Part shown: one piece after another, positions 27,106 to 35,703 of the stretch
Position numbering within the stretch: position 1 is the first letter of the stretch
Layout: the number at the start of each line of letters is the position of its first letter
Assembly: GCF_030122805.1 (NCBI RefSeq)
Contig: NZ_CP126080.1
Location: 563,001 to 627,000, forward strand
From: Mesobacillus sp. AQ2
GTDB lineage: Bacteria > Bacillota > Bacilli > Bacillales > Cytobacillaceae
Direction of reading: 5' to 3'
Length of the DNA stretch: 64,000 nt
Notes under the pieces: generated by a model
The model's database searches: none
Seen by the model: the letters and a program-made list of their open reading frames with translations, nothing else
Told to the model about the DNA's origin: nothing
Program-made: the position numbers and the translations under genes

Positions 27106-27885
27106 TTGGAGTTGAATGAGGTAATCCATGGGCACCGGTCGATTCGAGAATATGAAGATCGGGAAGTCAGTCAAGAGCTGCTAGAGCGGATTTTAGAGGC
27201 GGGTATCCGTGCCTCGTCAAGCGGCAATATGCAAACATACTCAATCGTCGTCACGAAAGACAAGGAACTTAAGAAAAAGCTATACCATGCACATATGGAG
27301 CAATCGATGGTGGTCGATGCGCCAATCCTTTTAACCTTTTGTGCTGATTTTAATAGAATGAGAAAATGGCTTGCCCTTAACGACGCACCTGTACATTTTG
27401 ATAATTACATGAGCTTTATGATCGGAGCCATTGATGCAGCTTTGGCCGCACAAAACTGTGCTTTAGCAGCGGAAAATGAAGGGTTGGGCATTTGTTATAT
27501 GGGCTCAACGCTTGCGAATTGTGATCAAATTGGTGAATTGCTTAACTTGCCGCCAAATGTCGTACCCGTTGTCGGCTATTCATTAGGATATCCGGCAGAA
27601 AACCCTGCCCCGCGTGACAGGCTGCCATTGCAGGGACTTGTTCACTACGATCAGTATCACGATTATACGGATGATGATATTCAGGAAATTTATCAAGATC
27701 GTAATGAAAAAGGCTGGAACCGTTACATGGCCGTCCCGAAGCTTAAAGAAATGACAGAGCAATTGGGATTAAAAAACCTGGCTCAGATTTATACGATAGC
27801 CAAGTATACGAAGCAATCGCATCAGGAATTTTCACAAACTGTGCTCAACTACCTGGAGAGACAAAACTTTATGAATAATGAATAA
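27106..27885 (+). CDS. nitroreductase-family FMN oxidoreductase
   Basis: A 259-residue NfsA/FRP-type nitroreductase using FMN and NAD(P)H. N-terminal HRSIREYEDREV, RASSSGNMQTYSIV and the central CALAAENEGLGICYMGS are family features, followed by VVGYSLGYPAENPAPRDRLP. The extra C-terminal helices (about 60 residues) are usual for the FRP subgroup. It starts at TTG after AAAGGAG, 21 bases behind the thioesterase. A second nitroreductase lies at 1.4 kb; the two are only distantly similar. Confidence 0.9.
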   Translation: MELNEVIHGHRSIREYEDREVSQELLERILEAGIRASSSGNMQTYSIVVTKDKELKKKLYHAHMEQSMVVDAPILLTFCADFNRMRKWLALNDAPVHFDNYMSFMIGAIDAALAAQNCALAAENEGLGICYMGSTLANCDQIGELLNLPPNVVPVVGYSLGYPAENPAPRDRLPLQGLVHYDQYHDYTDDDIQEIYQDRNEKGWNRYMAVPKLKEMTEQLGLKNLAQIYTIAKYTKQSHQEFSQTVLNYLERQNFMNNE

Positions 27886-27926
27886 GGATGCGGTAGGCCA
27901 AATCTTTTCAAAAAGGGGCAGAAAAA

Positions 27927-28409
27927 ATGAATATCCTAATCAAGAACTTACCTGAAATGCAAATAGCCTATATCAGGCGAACGGGGAGTTATTTTGAACC
28001 CCAGGAACACTGGGGAAAGCTGATCCATTGGGCAGCCAGCAATGGACTATACCCTCCTCAGCAGTCATTCATCGGCATATCATTAGATAATCCGGATCAA
28101 GTGGAAAGCAAGGATTGCCGTCACGATGCCTGCGTTACATTACCAGACGGTTTTAATAAGGACAACCATGAAGATATGGAATTCAGGAAGTTGGATGGCG
28201 GGCAATACGCACTTTATTCCTTTTATGAAAAACCTGAAAAACTACATTCCGCCTATCAGTATTTGTTTGCCGAATGGCTGCCAAATAGCGATTATGCAGC
28301 CGATTATCAGAGAGAGAATCTGGAATTCAATATGAATAACCCATCCGAGGATCCTGAAGGGAAATGCCGAGTGGATTTATTTGTACCCGTTGAGAAAAGG
28401 ACGTTTTAG
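27927..28409 (+). CDS. stand-alone GyrI-like / AraC effector-binding domain protein
   Basis: A 160-residue SbmC/GyrI-type small-molecule binding protein without a DNA-binding domain. The pseudo-twofold fold shows in MQIAYIRRTGSYFEP and the family segment GISLDNPDQVESKDCRHDAC, ending in LEFNMNNPSEDPEGKCRVDL. Such proteins sequester toxic hydrophobic compounds or protect gyrase. It follows the nitroreductase by 41 bases behind AAAGGGGC and ends in a terminator, so a detoxification group is likely. A broken piece of a paralogue lies at 29040. Confidence 0.87.
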   Translation: MNILIKNLPEMQIAYIRRTGSYFEPQEHWGKLIHWAASNGLYPPQQSFIGISLDNPDQVESKDCRHDACVTLPDGFNKDNHEDMEFRKLDGGQYALYSFYEKPEKLHSAYQYLFAEWLPNSDYAADYQRENLEFNMNNPSEDPEGKCRVDLFVPVEKRTF

Positions 28410-28416
28410 AACATAG

Positions 28417-28443
28417 TGTCACCAAACAATGGTGACATTTTTA
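28417..28443 (+). terminator. terminator of thioesterase-nitroreductase-GyrI group
   Basis: TGTCACC pairs with GGTGACA around AAACAAT, then TTTTTAC. Confidence 0.85.
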
Positions 28444-28574
28444 CTGTGTACGAACGGGAAAGTTTAGCGAATCGCAAATCGACGATCCTTGAGGGCTGTA
28501 TTTCTAAGTTCGACTACTTCCGGCGGCGTTGATCCAGGAAGTTGCATGAGTTTAACTTTTTAAGGGGTGTAAAT

Positions 28575-29012
28575 ATGAATTCTACGGCAGAGACAATACA
28601 GGAATTAACCAATAAAGAACAATGGTTAGAAGCTTTTCCAATTATGAATCAGTTACGTACTGATCTGACACAAAAGACATACTTAGAGTTACTAGAGGAA
28701 ATGAGGAAAGATGGATATACTTTATATGCTTTATATAAAGATAATCGGATGGTATCCTTGGCTGGTTTAAACTGGAGGGTTAACTTCTATAATAAACGTC
28801 ATGTATTTATCTATGATCTGGTGACTGATAATGCTCACCGATCTTCTGGATTTGGAGAGAAATTATTAAGTTATATACATAAGTGGGCAAAAGAAAATGG
28901 AGCTGAGTATGTGGCATTAGAATCAGGAATTCAGCGAGATAAAGCTCATCGTTTTTATGAAGAAAAACTAGATTATGATAAATGGTGCTATTCATTTAGA
29001 AAAACGTTATAA
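28575..29012 (+). CDS. GNAT-family N-acetyltransferase
   Basis: A 145-residue acetyltransferase. The GNAT core is visible: VFIYDLVTDNAHRSSGFGEK carries the acetyl-CoA-binding loop, followed by helix KLLSYIHKWAKENGAEYVALE and the closing motif DKAHRFYEEKLDYDK. The ATG at 28575 follows AAGGGGTG; an upstream in-frame ATG at 28542 has no site. The acceptor substrate is unknown. It is transcribed alone. Confidence 0.87.
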   Translation: MNSTAETIQELTNKEQWLEAFPIMNQLRTDLTQKTYLELLEEMRKDGYTLYALYKDNRMVSLAGLNWRVNFYNKRHVFIYDLVTDNAHRSSGFGEKLLSYIHKWAKENGAEYVALESGIQRDKAHRFYEEKLDYDKWCYSFRKTL

Positions 29013-29039
29013 AATAGGCTAATGCCGCCACAAAAGAAG

Positions 29040-29112
29040 TATATATTCTGGATCCAGATGAAAGCAAGAATTGCCGTGACGATACCTGCACTACCTTCAG
29101 GACGGATATAAC
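29040..29112 (+). pseudogene. fragment of a second GyrI-like gene
   Basis: One frame reads YILDPDESKNCRDDTCTTF, matching the conserved core (LDNPDQVESKDCRHDACVTL) of the intact GyrI-like protein one kilobase upstream, with no start codon or remaining domain. DNA identity to the intact gene is evident in AGCAAGAATTGCCGTGACGA. It is the residue of a deleted or recombined paralogue. Confidence 0.7.
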
Positions 29113-29127
29113 TTAGGAGGAATTTAA

Positions 29128-29685
29128 ATGAAAACAGAACAACAGTATTTTGAAGAGGGAAAATCGATTCAAACTTATATGGATGAAATGAGGATGTTAA
29201 AAGAGGAAAGCTTTGCTGTTTATGAACAATTTCAACTCCCGGCAGATGGATTGGCTGAAGAGTTAAAAAAACATCAACTCCATTTCCTGACAATTACGGA
29301 AGATTGGTGTGGAGATGCCATGATGATCAATCCCATTATCCGCAAATTAGTTGAAGCGGCAGATATTGAAGTGCGCGTCGCATTGCGGGATGCAGATACA
29401 GATTTGATTGATCGTCACTTAACAAACGGCGGACGGGCAATTCCAATGATTTTAATCTTTGACAATCAAGGACAATTGCTTGGAAAGTGGGGACCTCGCG
29501 CACCCAAAGCTCAGCAAATCGTTGATGAAGTTCGTGCGGCACTGCCGCCAAAAGATGATCCCTCCTTTGCGGAGAAACAAAAAGAAGCCTTTGGTTCTTT
29601 AAGAAAAAGGTATACAGAGGAATCAGCTCTTTGGTCAGATGTTTATGATAGTTTTAAGAATACGATTTTAGCTATTTTGAAGTAG
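29128..29685 (+). CDS. thioredoxin-family protein with a single catalytic-site cysteine
   Basis: A 185-residue thioredoxin-fold protein. The active-site strand and loop LTITEDWCGDAMMINPI has Cys-Gly-Asp-Ala where thioredoxins have CGPC, so only one cysteine remains, and the cis-Pro loop is GGRAIPMILIFDNQG. Proteins of this kind are common in Bacillus and may act as peroxidase partners, bacillithiol-linked enzymes or simple binding proteins. It starts at ATG after TAGGAGG. No redox partner is adjacent. Confidence 0.85.
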   Translation: MKTEQQYFEEGKSIQTYMDEMRMLKEESFAVYEQFQLPADGLAEELKKHQLHFLTITEDWCGDAMMINPIIRKLVEAADIEVRVALRDADTDLIDRHLTNGGRAIPMILIFDNQGQLLGKWGPRAPKAQQIVDEVRAALPPKDDPSFAEKQKEAFGSLRKRYTEESALWSDVYDSFKNTILAILK

Positions 29686-29711
29686 GGTAAAAGAATAGGA
29701 TTACCATCCGA

Positions 29712-29744
29712 GAAGCGAGGGGACGTCCCCCTTGCTTCTTTTTT
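29712..29744 (+). terminator. REP-like terminator after thioredoxin-family gene
   Basis: GAAGC(G)AGGGG pairs with CCCC(C)TTGCTTC around ACGT, then TTTTTTC. The GGGGACG core matches the dispersed REP-like family. Confidence 0.8.
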
Positions 29745-29818
29745 CGTCTTGTACAATATGGACACGGCCAAAATTAATTAGTTTTTTTGAATATTTCCGT
29801 CCCAGTGTCGCATTGTTG

Positions 29819-30940
29819 CTACTTGTTCTTTTCTAAGGAAAAAATGAGTTCATTTGCTTGCCGCTTATTTAGAAAATAACTTTTATCTTTAATGTTCAGA
29901 TTCTTGGTTAGATCTTTAATTTCTTTAATCTGATAATCTGTTGGCGGCTGTTCTTCTATTAATTTTCTGAAGTTTTCTGATGCAACCATTGCCGCTGTTT
30001 CTGGAGATAACAGATCAATTAATTCATACATCGCTAGATAAGAATTTTCTAATCCAATATCGTACCCGGAATCTGAGCCCAATAAGAAGCGATCGGGGTA
30101 TTTTTCAATCAAAGGTACAAAATCTTCTAGGTCTTGTTCGCTGCCTTTATGATAACGTGAAAACCCTGCGTAAAAATCAATATAAAGATTATCATATTGT
30201 TTTAAAAGTGAATCTAAATTTCCAGGAGAATTATATACATTCCCGTGTGCGAAGATAAAGATTGTTTTTGGGTGGTTCTTTAACGCTGTTTTAAGGGAAT
30301 TGATGGGTACACCATTTGGAGGATCGATATGCAGTAAAATAGGTACTTTATATTCTCCAGCAAGATGATAAATTTCCGGCAATGCACCATCGTAGGGGTG
30401 TTTAGCCTTCCATTTTACATTTGCAAATGGCGAATAAGTAGAAGAGGCCATAATTTCCCCTATGTTCAAGTAACCCTGCTCTAATTTTTCCTTTACAAGT
30501 TCAACCCCGTTTTCATCTTTTTTTAGAGGAATTCCCGCAAATGAAGGAACGATATAATCGGTGTATTTTTTATAATACTTCCAGGTTAAACGATCAGATT
30601 GGACAGCAGATGGTTCCGATATATCACCGAATAATACGGTCTGGTCAATTCCATAAGTTTCCCAAACATTCATGTATGAACCGTAATCCTGTATTCTTTT
30701 CTCATTGCGATCAACTAAATGGACGTCGTGACTATGTACATCAATCAAAGGAAGCTCTTTATATACATCAATCAAATTTCGGCCATCCTCTTTTTGTTCG
30801 CGCATTTTTGTTATTTCAAGATGGAGATTAGGGTCACTAGTAAATTCGGTAACTGGAACAATTTTCACGGAATGATCGAAGAGGAAAAATAAAGCGAAAA
30901 GAAATAGTAATAGACTTATTATTAAAGTGATTCTTTTAAT
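29819..30940 (-). CDS. membrane-anchored amidohydrolase-family metal hydrolase with an ATT start
   Basis: A TIM-barrel amidohydrolase-2 protein, 373 residues if translation begins at ATT (30940). The catalytic part shows LIDVHSHDVHLVD (metal HxH), PILLHIDPPNG, IFAHGNVYN and the final metal Asp in FLLGSDSGYD. A canonical GTG start at 30868 would drop 24 residues that form a clear membrane helix (LIISLLLFLFALFFLF) directly preceded by AAAGGGGGAG at ideal distance from ATT. No ATG, GTG or TTG exists between the upstream stop and 30868 in this frame. I infer an N-terminally anchored, extracellular-facing enzyme; the substrate is unknown. Confidence 0.8.
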   Translation of the reverse strand: MKRITLIISLLLFLFALFFLFDHSVKIVPVTEFTSDPNLHLEITKMREQKEDGRNLIDVYKELPLIDVHSHDVHLVDRNEKRIQDYGSYMNVWETYGIDQTVLFGDISEPSAVQSDRLTWKYYKKYTDYIVPSFAGIPLKKDENGVELVKEKLEQGYLNIGEIMASSTYSPFANVKWKAKHPYDGALPEIYHLAGEYKVPILLHIDPPNGVPINSLKTALKNHPKTIFIFAHGNVYNSPGNLDSLLKQYDNLYIDFYAGFSRYHKGSEQDLEDFVPLIEKYPDRFLLGSDSGYDIGLENSYLAMYELIDLLSPETAAMVASENFRKLIEEQPPTDYQIKEIKDLTKNLNIKDKSYFLNKRQANELIFSLEKNK

Positions 30941-31275
30941 CGTAACTCCCCCTTTGCACTGTTTTCAGGATACCACAAATTGGTTATGAGTAGATGATAT
31001 GGAGGGAACAACAGAGCCAGACGGTCATAGAGATATGTACAAGAAGGGGACACGGGCGTCTCATGAACTGGAGAAAACAGGGAGTTGCCATGCGCTCTGG
31101 TAAAGTGAATCTTCCTTTTCCAATTCGCCCCTGGAAAATGATGATGGTAATAAGGGAATGAAATGAATTGTGCTGAAGAAGGAGGATAGACATTATGCTA
31201 TCCTCTTTAATCTGTCAGCTCAGGGGTTTTCATAACTATTTCGGTTTTGAGTGAGACGTCTACTAGTCTCTATGA
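30941..31275. other. intergenic region with REP-like piece
   Basis: Holds a degenerate REP-like stretch (GAAGGGGACACGGGCGTCTC near 31042) and the GGATAG hairpin at 31182. No gene is supported. Confidence 0.4.
31182..31205. repeat. GGATAGC hairpin repeat, copy 2
   Basis: Arms GAGGATAG and CTATCCTC around a loop resembling CATTAT, followed by TTTAATCTG. Similarity to copy 1 extends about 50 bases to the right, up to a shared GAGTGAGAC/GAATGAGAC. Confidence 0.7.
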
Positions 31276-31917
31276 TCAATAAAGCCTGGTTGTATAACCT
31301 TCATTTAATTCCTTTGCAACTTGTTCAGCCGTCGTGTTTGGCAGCTTTGAGTGCGCAACTAGCATGTTTGGGACAGATGGAAGGGCATCTGTCTGTAACC
31401 ATGATTCCGGCTGCCATAAGTTTGATCTTATAAATGCTTTAGCACAATGAGCGTAACATTCTTCGACTTCTACTAAAATACCAAACAAAGGAGTCTTTCC
31501 ATTGACAGCTGTTTTTTCGAGAAGGTCAGAATCACGGGAGATATAGGCTTTCCCATTGATTCTTAAAGTTTCACCCAGTCCAGGTATGAGAAAGAGCAGC
31601 CCGATATGAGGATTGGTAATAATGTTATGAGCTGAATCCAGTCTGCGATTTCCAGGACGTTCGGGGATAAAAAGATGCTTTTCATCAAGAACTGCTACAA
31701 ATCCGGGAAAATCTCCGCGTGGTGAAACATCACAATGGCCGTCGGTGTTAGAAGTGGACATAGATAAAAAGGGAGACTTTGAAATGAAGTTCTTACAATG
31801 ATCGTCAATAATAGAAATCACTTTATTTGCTGCCCTCAGGCTTGGATTTCCGATCGAAGAACGAAACTCTTCAAATTCTTCCTGTGTTGAGATTATATCT
31901 TTATAGTTTGATATCAT
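31276..31917 (-). CDS. pyridoxamine 5-phosphate oxidase-family FMN protein
   Basis: A 213-residue split-barrel flavoprotein of the PNPOx-like group. FLSMSTSNTDGHCDVSPRGD is the FMN-binding segment and RRLDSAHNIITNPHIGLLFL the following strand region; the layout matches the MSMEG_1061-type PPOX flavoproteins (about 200 residues). The ATG at 31917 follows AAAGGTGA; the longer frame has no site. It probably reduces or binds a small cofactor or oxidised substrate. A 22-bp palindrome lies 150 bases upstream and may be its operator. Confidence 0.85.
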   Translation of the reverse strand: MISNYKDIISTQEEFEEFRSSIGNPSLRAANKVISIIDDHCKNFISKSPFLSMSTSNTDGHCDVSPRGDFPGFVAVLDEKHLFIPERPGNRRLDSAHNIITNPHIGLLFLIPGLGETLRINGKAYISRDSDLLEKTAVNGKTPLFGILVEVEECYAHCAKAFIRSNLWQPESWLQTDALPSVPNMLVAHSKLPNTTAEQVAKELNEGYTTRLY

Positions 31918-32067
31918 ATGGTCACCTTTCAAATTGGATATTTGTAACAATGCTACCATTTTTTAAATTTTCATGCATTACTTCCAGGATCACTTGAAGA
32001 TTCGATGAGGTTGTCAATTGAATAATCCCTGGGACAGCGGTATTGACTCCATCTAGCTTTATACTTC

Positions 32068-32089
32068 TTTAATCAAACGTTTGATTAAA
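32068..32089. promoter_or_regulatory. 22-bp perfect palindrome, TetR-type operator
   Basis: Half-site TTTAATCAAAC followed immediately by its exact reverse complement GTTTGATTAAA. It lies between the FabH-like gene and the flavoprotein gene, both on the minus strand, so it would control the flavoprotein. No repressor gene is next to it. Confidence 0.55.
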
Positions 32090-32148
32090 ATCAGCGGATG
32101 CCCGGGGACTCCGCAGTCCATGTCTCTCTCATACTTCAGTTTAAGCAA

Positions 32149-33087
32149 TTATCTCCCCCAGCGAAGGGTGATGGCTCCCCAGCCGAGGCCTGCGCCATAC
32201 CCGACTAGAACAACTAAATCTCCATCCTTGATTTTCCCTTGCTTCACTTCCTCGTAAAGGCCGATGGCTACTGTTGGTGCAGATGAATTCCCGTAATATT
32301 GGATGGTTTTGGTATGGACTTTTTCCACTGGATATCCAAGAGTCTCGATTCCTTTTTCGATAATACGCAGGTTTGATTGGTGCGGAACGATGAAATCGAC
32401 ATCCGCCAGATTCAGCCCCGAAACATCCAATACTTTATGAACTGCCTCGGGGAACTTGTTGACAGCGAAATCGAAAACGGCCCTTCCATCCATCTTAATA
32501 TTTTTATTCTCATCGAGGTGAAGGTATTTTCCTCCGCTTCCGTCCATCTGCATATTGATTCCCAGAATCCCTTTGTTTTCTCCAACTTGGCCTACAACGA
32601 CAGCCGCAGCACCATCAGAAAACAGCAGCGCAGTCTTCTTGTCCATGGGATTCAAGAGGGAAGAGCATTTATCCACGGCAATGACCAGCACGTTTTTGTA
32701 TAATCCGGTCTGGACAAACTGGGCCCCTGTTGCCAAAGCCGTAATAAAACTGGAACATCCAGAGTGCAGGTCCAGGCCTGCGCATTGTACAGCTCCAATT
32801 CTGTCTTGCACCAATGCAGCCGTGATATGGGTGTCATGAGTGTTCGTTCCAATAATGACCATGTCGATGTCCATTGGATCAAGTCCGGCATCTTGGATAG
32901 CCTGTATGCCCGCAACTTCACACATGTCCGTAAGCGAAGCATCGGTAGATTCATAGCGTCTTTCCAAAATACCTGTCTTCCTGTAAATCTCTTCTTCCGT
33001 AATACCAAAGCGCTTGGCGATCACTTCGTTTGTTATGACTGTTTCCGGAATGTTTGCTCCAATCCCTAGTATGCCTGCATTGTACAT
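32149..33087 (-). CDS. beta-ketoacyl-ACP synthase III (FabH-like)
   Basis: A 312-residue thiolase-fold condensing enzyme. The catalytic triad is complete: Cys in LDLHSGCSSFITAL, His in IVPHQSNLRIIEKG and Asn in YYGNSSAPT. KAS III starts fatty-acid synthesis by joining acyl-CoA with malonyl-ACP. The GNSSAPT motif and overall sequence differ from the GNTSAAS-type housekeeping FabH, so this may be a secondary paralogue similar to FabHB. It is transcribed alone, with no other fab gene nearby, from an ATG after GGGGAGAG. Confidence 0.88.
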   Translation of the reverse strand: MYNAGILGIGANIPETVITNEVIAKRFGITEEEIYRKTGILERRYESTDASLTDMCEVAGIQAIQDAGLDPMDIDMVIIGTNTHDTHITAALVQDRIGAVQCAGLDLHSGCSSFITALATGAQFVQTGLYKNVLVIAVDKCSSLLNPMDKKTALLFSDGAAAVVVGQVGENKGILGINMQMDGSGGKYLHLDENKNIKMDGRAVFDFAVNKFPEAVHKVLDVSGLNLADVDFIVPHQSNLRIIEKGIETLGYPVEKVHTKTIQYYGNSSAPTVAIGLYEEVKQGKIKDGDLVVLVGYGAGLGWGAITLRWGR

Positions 33088-33349
33088 TGTCCAACTCTCC
33101 CCACGAGTTAATATTTTCCAATATATTTTATCATAGGATTAGATAATATTTGTAATTTTTAGGAATTTTAGGATTACCGAAATCCTATATAAGAACTTAT
33201 GGTATAGTGTTTTTTGCCCAGTTTTTTTCTCTGTCTTGGAGGGTGATTATACGTTGGATTCTGTAAAATGCCGTCCCTCAGCTATAAAAATAGAAAACTT
33301 TTTCCATTTTGAATCGTATGTAAGGTATGACTGATCAATGGAGGTTTTT

Positions 33350-34333
33350 ATGGAAAAAGCAAACAGGAGTATTCAGGATTATATCCAAATTTATTCCCAG
33401 CTTAGAGAAAGATACCGCTGGAAGGTTAATGATCAATCGGTTTTGATGATGGTTGCTTCATTGTATATTTCCAACAACCGGTCCTTTGATATTGATCGAT
33501 TTACGGAGCTTGCAGATTATATAAAAAGAGAATCGGGGTTGTTTTCGCCTTTGCGCTCTGAGTCTCGTTTTACCTTTGCTGCCATGCTTGACACAAAGTT
33601 TGACAGTCCAAAAGATCATTACCCTGCCTTTATTGCTGCATACAATTCATTGGTTTCAGCCGGATTCAGCAAAAATACTTTCACCTACATTGCCGCGATG
33701 CTGCTGGTCACAGCAAATGCTGAAGACCTTAAGTCTCTCTCTGAACGGGCAAGAGTGGTCTACAAGAAAATGAGGGAAGAGCATTTGTTCCTGACTGGTC
33801 ACAGCGATTATCCGCTTGCTGTCATGCTTGCTCTAAACGACCGCCAGACGGATGAGTTGATTTTTCATATTGAAGACTTGTACAGCAAGCTTTCGCAAAA
33901 CGGTTTCCGAAAAGGAAATGACCTGCAAAGCATGAGTCATATACTTTCTCTGAATGAAAATAGCCAGTCAGAAGACATGGTTGCACTGTCCACTGAAATT
34001 TACGACAAAATGAAAAAAGAAGGAATCAAACCTAAATCCATGTTCTACCCTCAGATTGCATTGCTCACCTTAATTGAAAAAGGGAACGATAATCTTTTGG
34101 AGATAAAAGCAATATGGGAGCAACTGAACGATGAGAAGCTATTCAAGTGGAAGAAAGACATCAATTTTATGATGGCCGTCAATTTCGTCATCAGCGACAA
34201 AATTGACCATTCATCCTTGCTTCAGACCAATCTTTCCACCACAATCGAAACATTGATCCAAGCTCAGCAAGCAGCATCAATTGCAGCTATTTCGGGCGCA
34301 GCAGTCGCATCTTCTTCAAATGGAGGAGAGTAA
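33350..34333 (+). CDS. DUF4003-family protein
   Basis: A 327-residue, mainly helical cytosolic protein. The pattern (FTFAAMLDTKFDSPKDHYPAF, LLVTANAEDLKSLSERA) matches the Bacillaceae family DUF4003 of unknown function. The last 40 residues are a low-complexity Ala/Ser tail (AISGAAVASSS). The ATG at 33350 follows GGAGG. A REP-like terminator follows the stop by about ten bases. No enzyme motif is visible. Confidence 0.8.
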   Translation: MEKANRSIQDYIQIYSQLRERYRWKVNDQSVLMMVASLYISNNRSFDIDRFTELADYIKRESGLFSPLRSESRFTFAAMLDTKFDSPKDHYPAFIAAYNSLVSAGFSKNTFTYIAAMLLVTANAEDLKSLSERARVVYKKMREEHLFLTGHSDYPLAVMLALNDRQTDELIFHIEDLYSKLSQNGFRKGNDLQSMSHILSLNENSQSEDMVALSTEIYDKMKKEGIKPKSMFYPQIALLTLIEKGNDNLLEIKAIWEQLNDEKLFKWKKDINFMMAVNFVISDKIDHSSLLQTNLSTTIETLIQAQQAASIAAISGAAVASSSNGGE

Positions 34334-34343
34334 AGTATATTGG

Positions 34344-34373
34344 AAGCACGGGGACGAACCCTGTGCTTTTTTT
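34344..34373 (+). terminator. REP-like terminator after DUF4003 gene
   Basis: AAGCACGGG pairs with CCCTGTGCTT across GACGAA, then TTTTTTT. A second, similar piece (ATACGTCCCTATGCTTC) follows near 34400. Confidence 0.8.
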
Positions 34374-34433
34374 CAACTGATTCTTTATGGGAGCATAAGA
34401 TACGTCCCTATGCTTCTGGTCTGTACTAAAATA

Positions 34434-34754
34434 AACTATGGTGATGGAGTAGCCGCTAGTGGTAGTGTTGTTGATAGTGGTTTGCAATCAAAATTAGTAT
34501 CAGGTGGAGTACAGTTAGCAACTGGGGACTTAAATTTCAATATTAGTGACAATAAATTTGAAATAGGTGCTGTTGCATCAATAGTTAAATTTGATGCAAA
34601 AATAGATTTTGAACTTGCTGGATTAACAGTAGAACTTGGAGGGGATCTTGCGCTTGGTTCAATAGGTGGTCAGATGAAATTCTCCCCATCTGGTGGAAGA
34701 GCATTCGTAGGTGTAGGGCCGATGGGTGGAGGATTATATATACAAGTTAAATGA
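34434..34754 (+). pseudogene. C-terminal remnant of a polymorphic-toxin-like protein
   Basis: The frame reads about 105 residues of Gly-rich alternating strands (SGLQSKLVSGGVQLATGDLN, then GGDLALGSIGGQMKFSPSGG and GPMGGGLYIQVK) of the kind seen at the C-terminal end of LXG/Rhs-type secreted proteins. No start codon with a ribosome binding site exists, and the upstream side is abruptly cut at a REP-like element. It is more AT-rich than its left neighbour. I infer a 5-prime-deleted toxin or toxin-carrier gene. Confidence 0.55.
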
Positions 34755-34780
34755 AATTAATTCCGGGAGTAGGGAATAAA

Positions 34781-34981
34781 ATGTCAAAATCTTTAATGTT
34801 TATTAAATATTTTTTTCTTCTCTTCAGTTTAATAGGTTTAGGGATTACATTGTCATCAACCTTTGGAAGTAATAATTATACTATACAACAAAAGCTAATA
34901 ATGACTGTAATATTTTTCACCTTTTTTACTGCAGGACCATTTTTGATGTATAAACTTTTCTCATTCGTTCTAAAGCGATAA
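34781..34981 (+). CDS. small two-helix membrane protein, possible immunity protein
   Basis: A 66-residue protein with two membrane helices (FIKYFFLLFSLIGLGITLSS and LIMTVIFFTFFTAGPFLMY). ATG at 34781 follows GGGAGTAGGGA; an alternative ATG at 34751 overlaps the upstream stop. The position directly behind a toxin-like remnant and ahead of another small gene is typical of immunity genes, but the family is not recognised. Confidence 0.6.
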   Translation: MSKSLMFIKYFFLLFSLIGLGITLSSTFGSNNYTIQQKLIMTVIFFTFFTAGPFLMYKLFSFVLKR

Positions 34982-35021
34982 AAGTAAATATGAGAATAAT
35001 AAGTTAGGATGTTGCTTTTTT

Positions 35022-35309
35022 ATGAGTAAACTAAATAACACTCCTTTTAACATTGAGAATTACGAACCAAAAGGTTGGGATGTTATTAGAACCGAAAAAG
35101 ACGGTATATTTATTATTACAAATAATATGCTTTTTGGTCCCACTGCTTACGTACTTCACGGTCCAACTGTAGATAATACTAATACATATATGAAGTACCA
35201 GGAAACAACGTTAAAAAAATTGGTTATGAAGATTAATATTGAATATCCAATTACCACTGTAGAGAGAGGTTTTAAAGGGTTAGTCAGAGCATTTTTTAGA
35301 GTGATTTGA
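35022..35309 (+). CDS. hypothetical protein, possible immunity-type
   Basis: A 95-residue soluble alpha/beta protein (ENYEPKGWDVIRTEKDGIF, then KYQETTLKKLVMKI) of unknown family. The ribosome binding site is weak (GGATGTTG). It follows the two-helix protein by 40 bases and shares its AT-rich base composition, suggesting both came with the toxin-like remnant. The sudden end (VRAFFRVI) may mean truncation. Confidence 0.5.
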   Translation: MSKLNNTPFNIENYEPKGWDVIRTEKDGIFIITNNMLFGPTAYVLHGPTVDNTNTYMKYQETTLKKLVMKINIEYPITTVERGFKGLVRAFFRVI

Positions 35310-35703
35310 TGAAAATAACTATAGATTTAGAAGTCTTTTCCTAATATGGAAAGGGATTCTTTATCTTAAGGAGGGACATAGGGGCGGTTCCAGCGTCTCA
35401 TCAATTTTAAAAATATAATGGGTATTAGGTCAACGGACCGTTGGACACCACTGGAAAAGTCTTTTTATTAAAAGAATCTCTTCCTATACTGCTGCTGGAA
35501 CATAGGTGATTGAGAGGATAGGAATTATGCTATTTGGAAAAAGTCTGCTTTTTTTCTATTGATCAATTTAATTTTTACAAATCCGATAAAGAAAATAAAA
35601 ACCTCATCCAAAAGTTGTAGTTAGCTTACACCATTCCTCCGAAGAGATTGCTTAATGGATTTCTTATAATAAAGATAAGAAAAATCACAGGAAGGTGTTC
35701 AAA
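35310..35703. other. intergenic region with REP-like and degenerate GGATAG repeats
   Basis: Contains GAGGGACATAGGGGCGGTTC followed by CAGCGTCTCATC (35371-35402, REP-like) and GAGGATAGGAATTATGCTAT (35513-35532, a decayed GGATAG hairpin). No gene is supported. Confidence 0.5.

Noticed and set aside
34781..35309. Toxin-antitoxin pair made of the two small genes
   Set aside because: Neither has a DNA-binding or RNase motif; the toxin remnant/immunity reading explains the context better.
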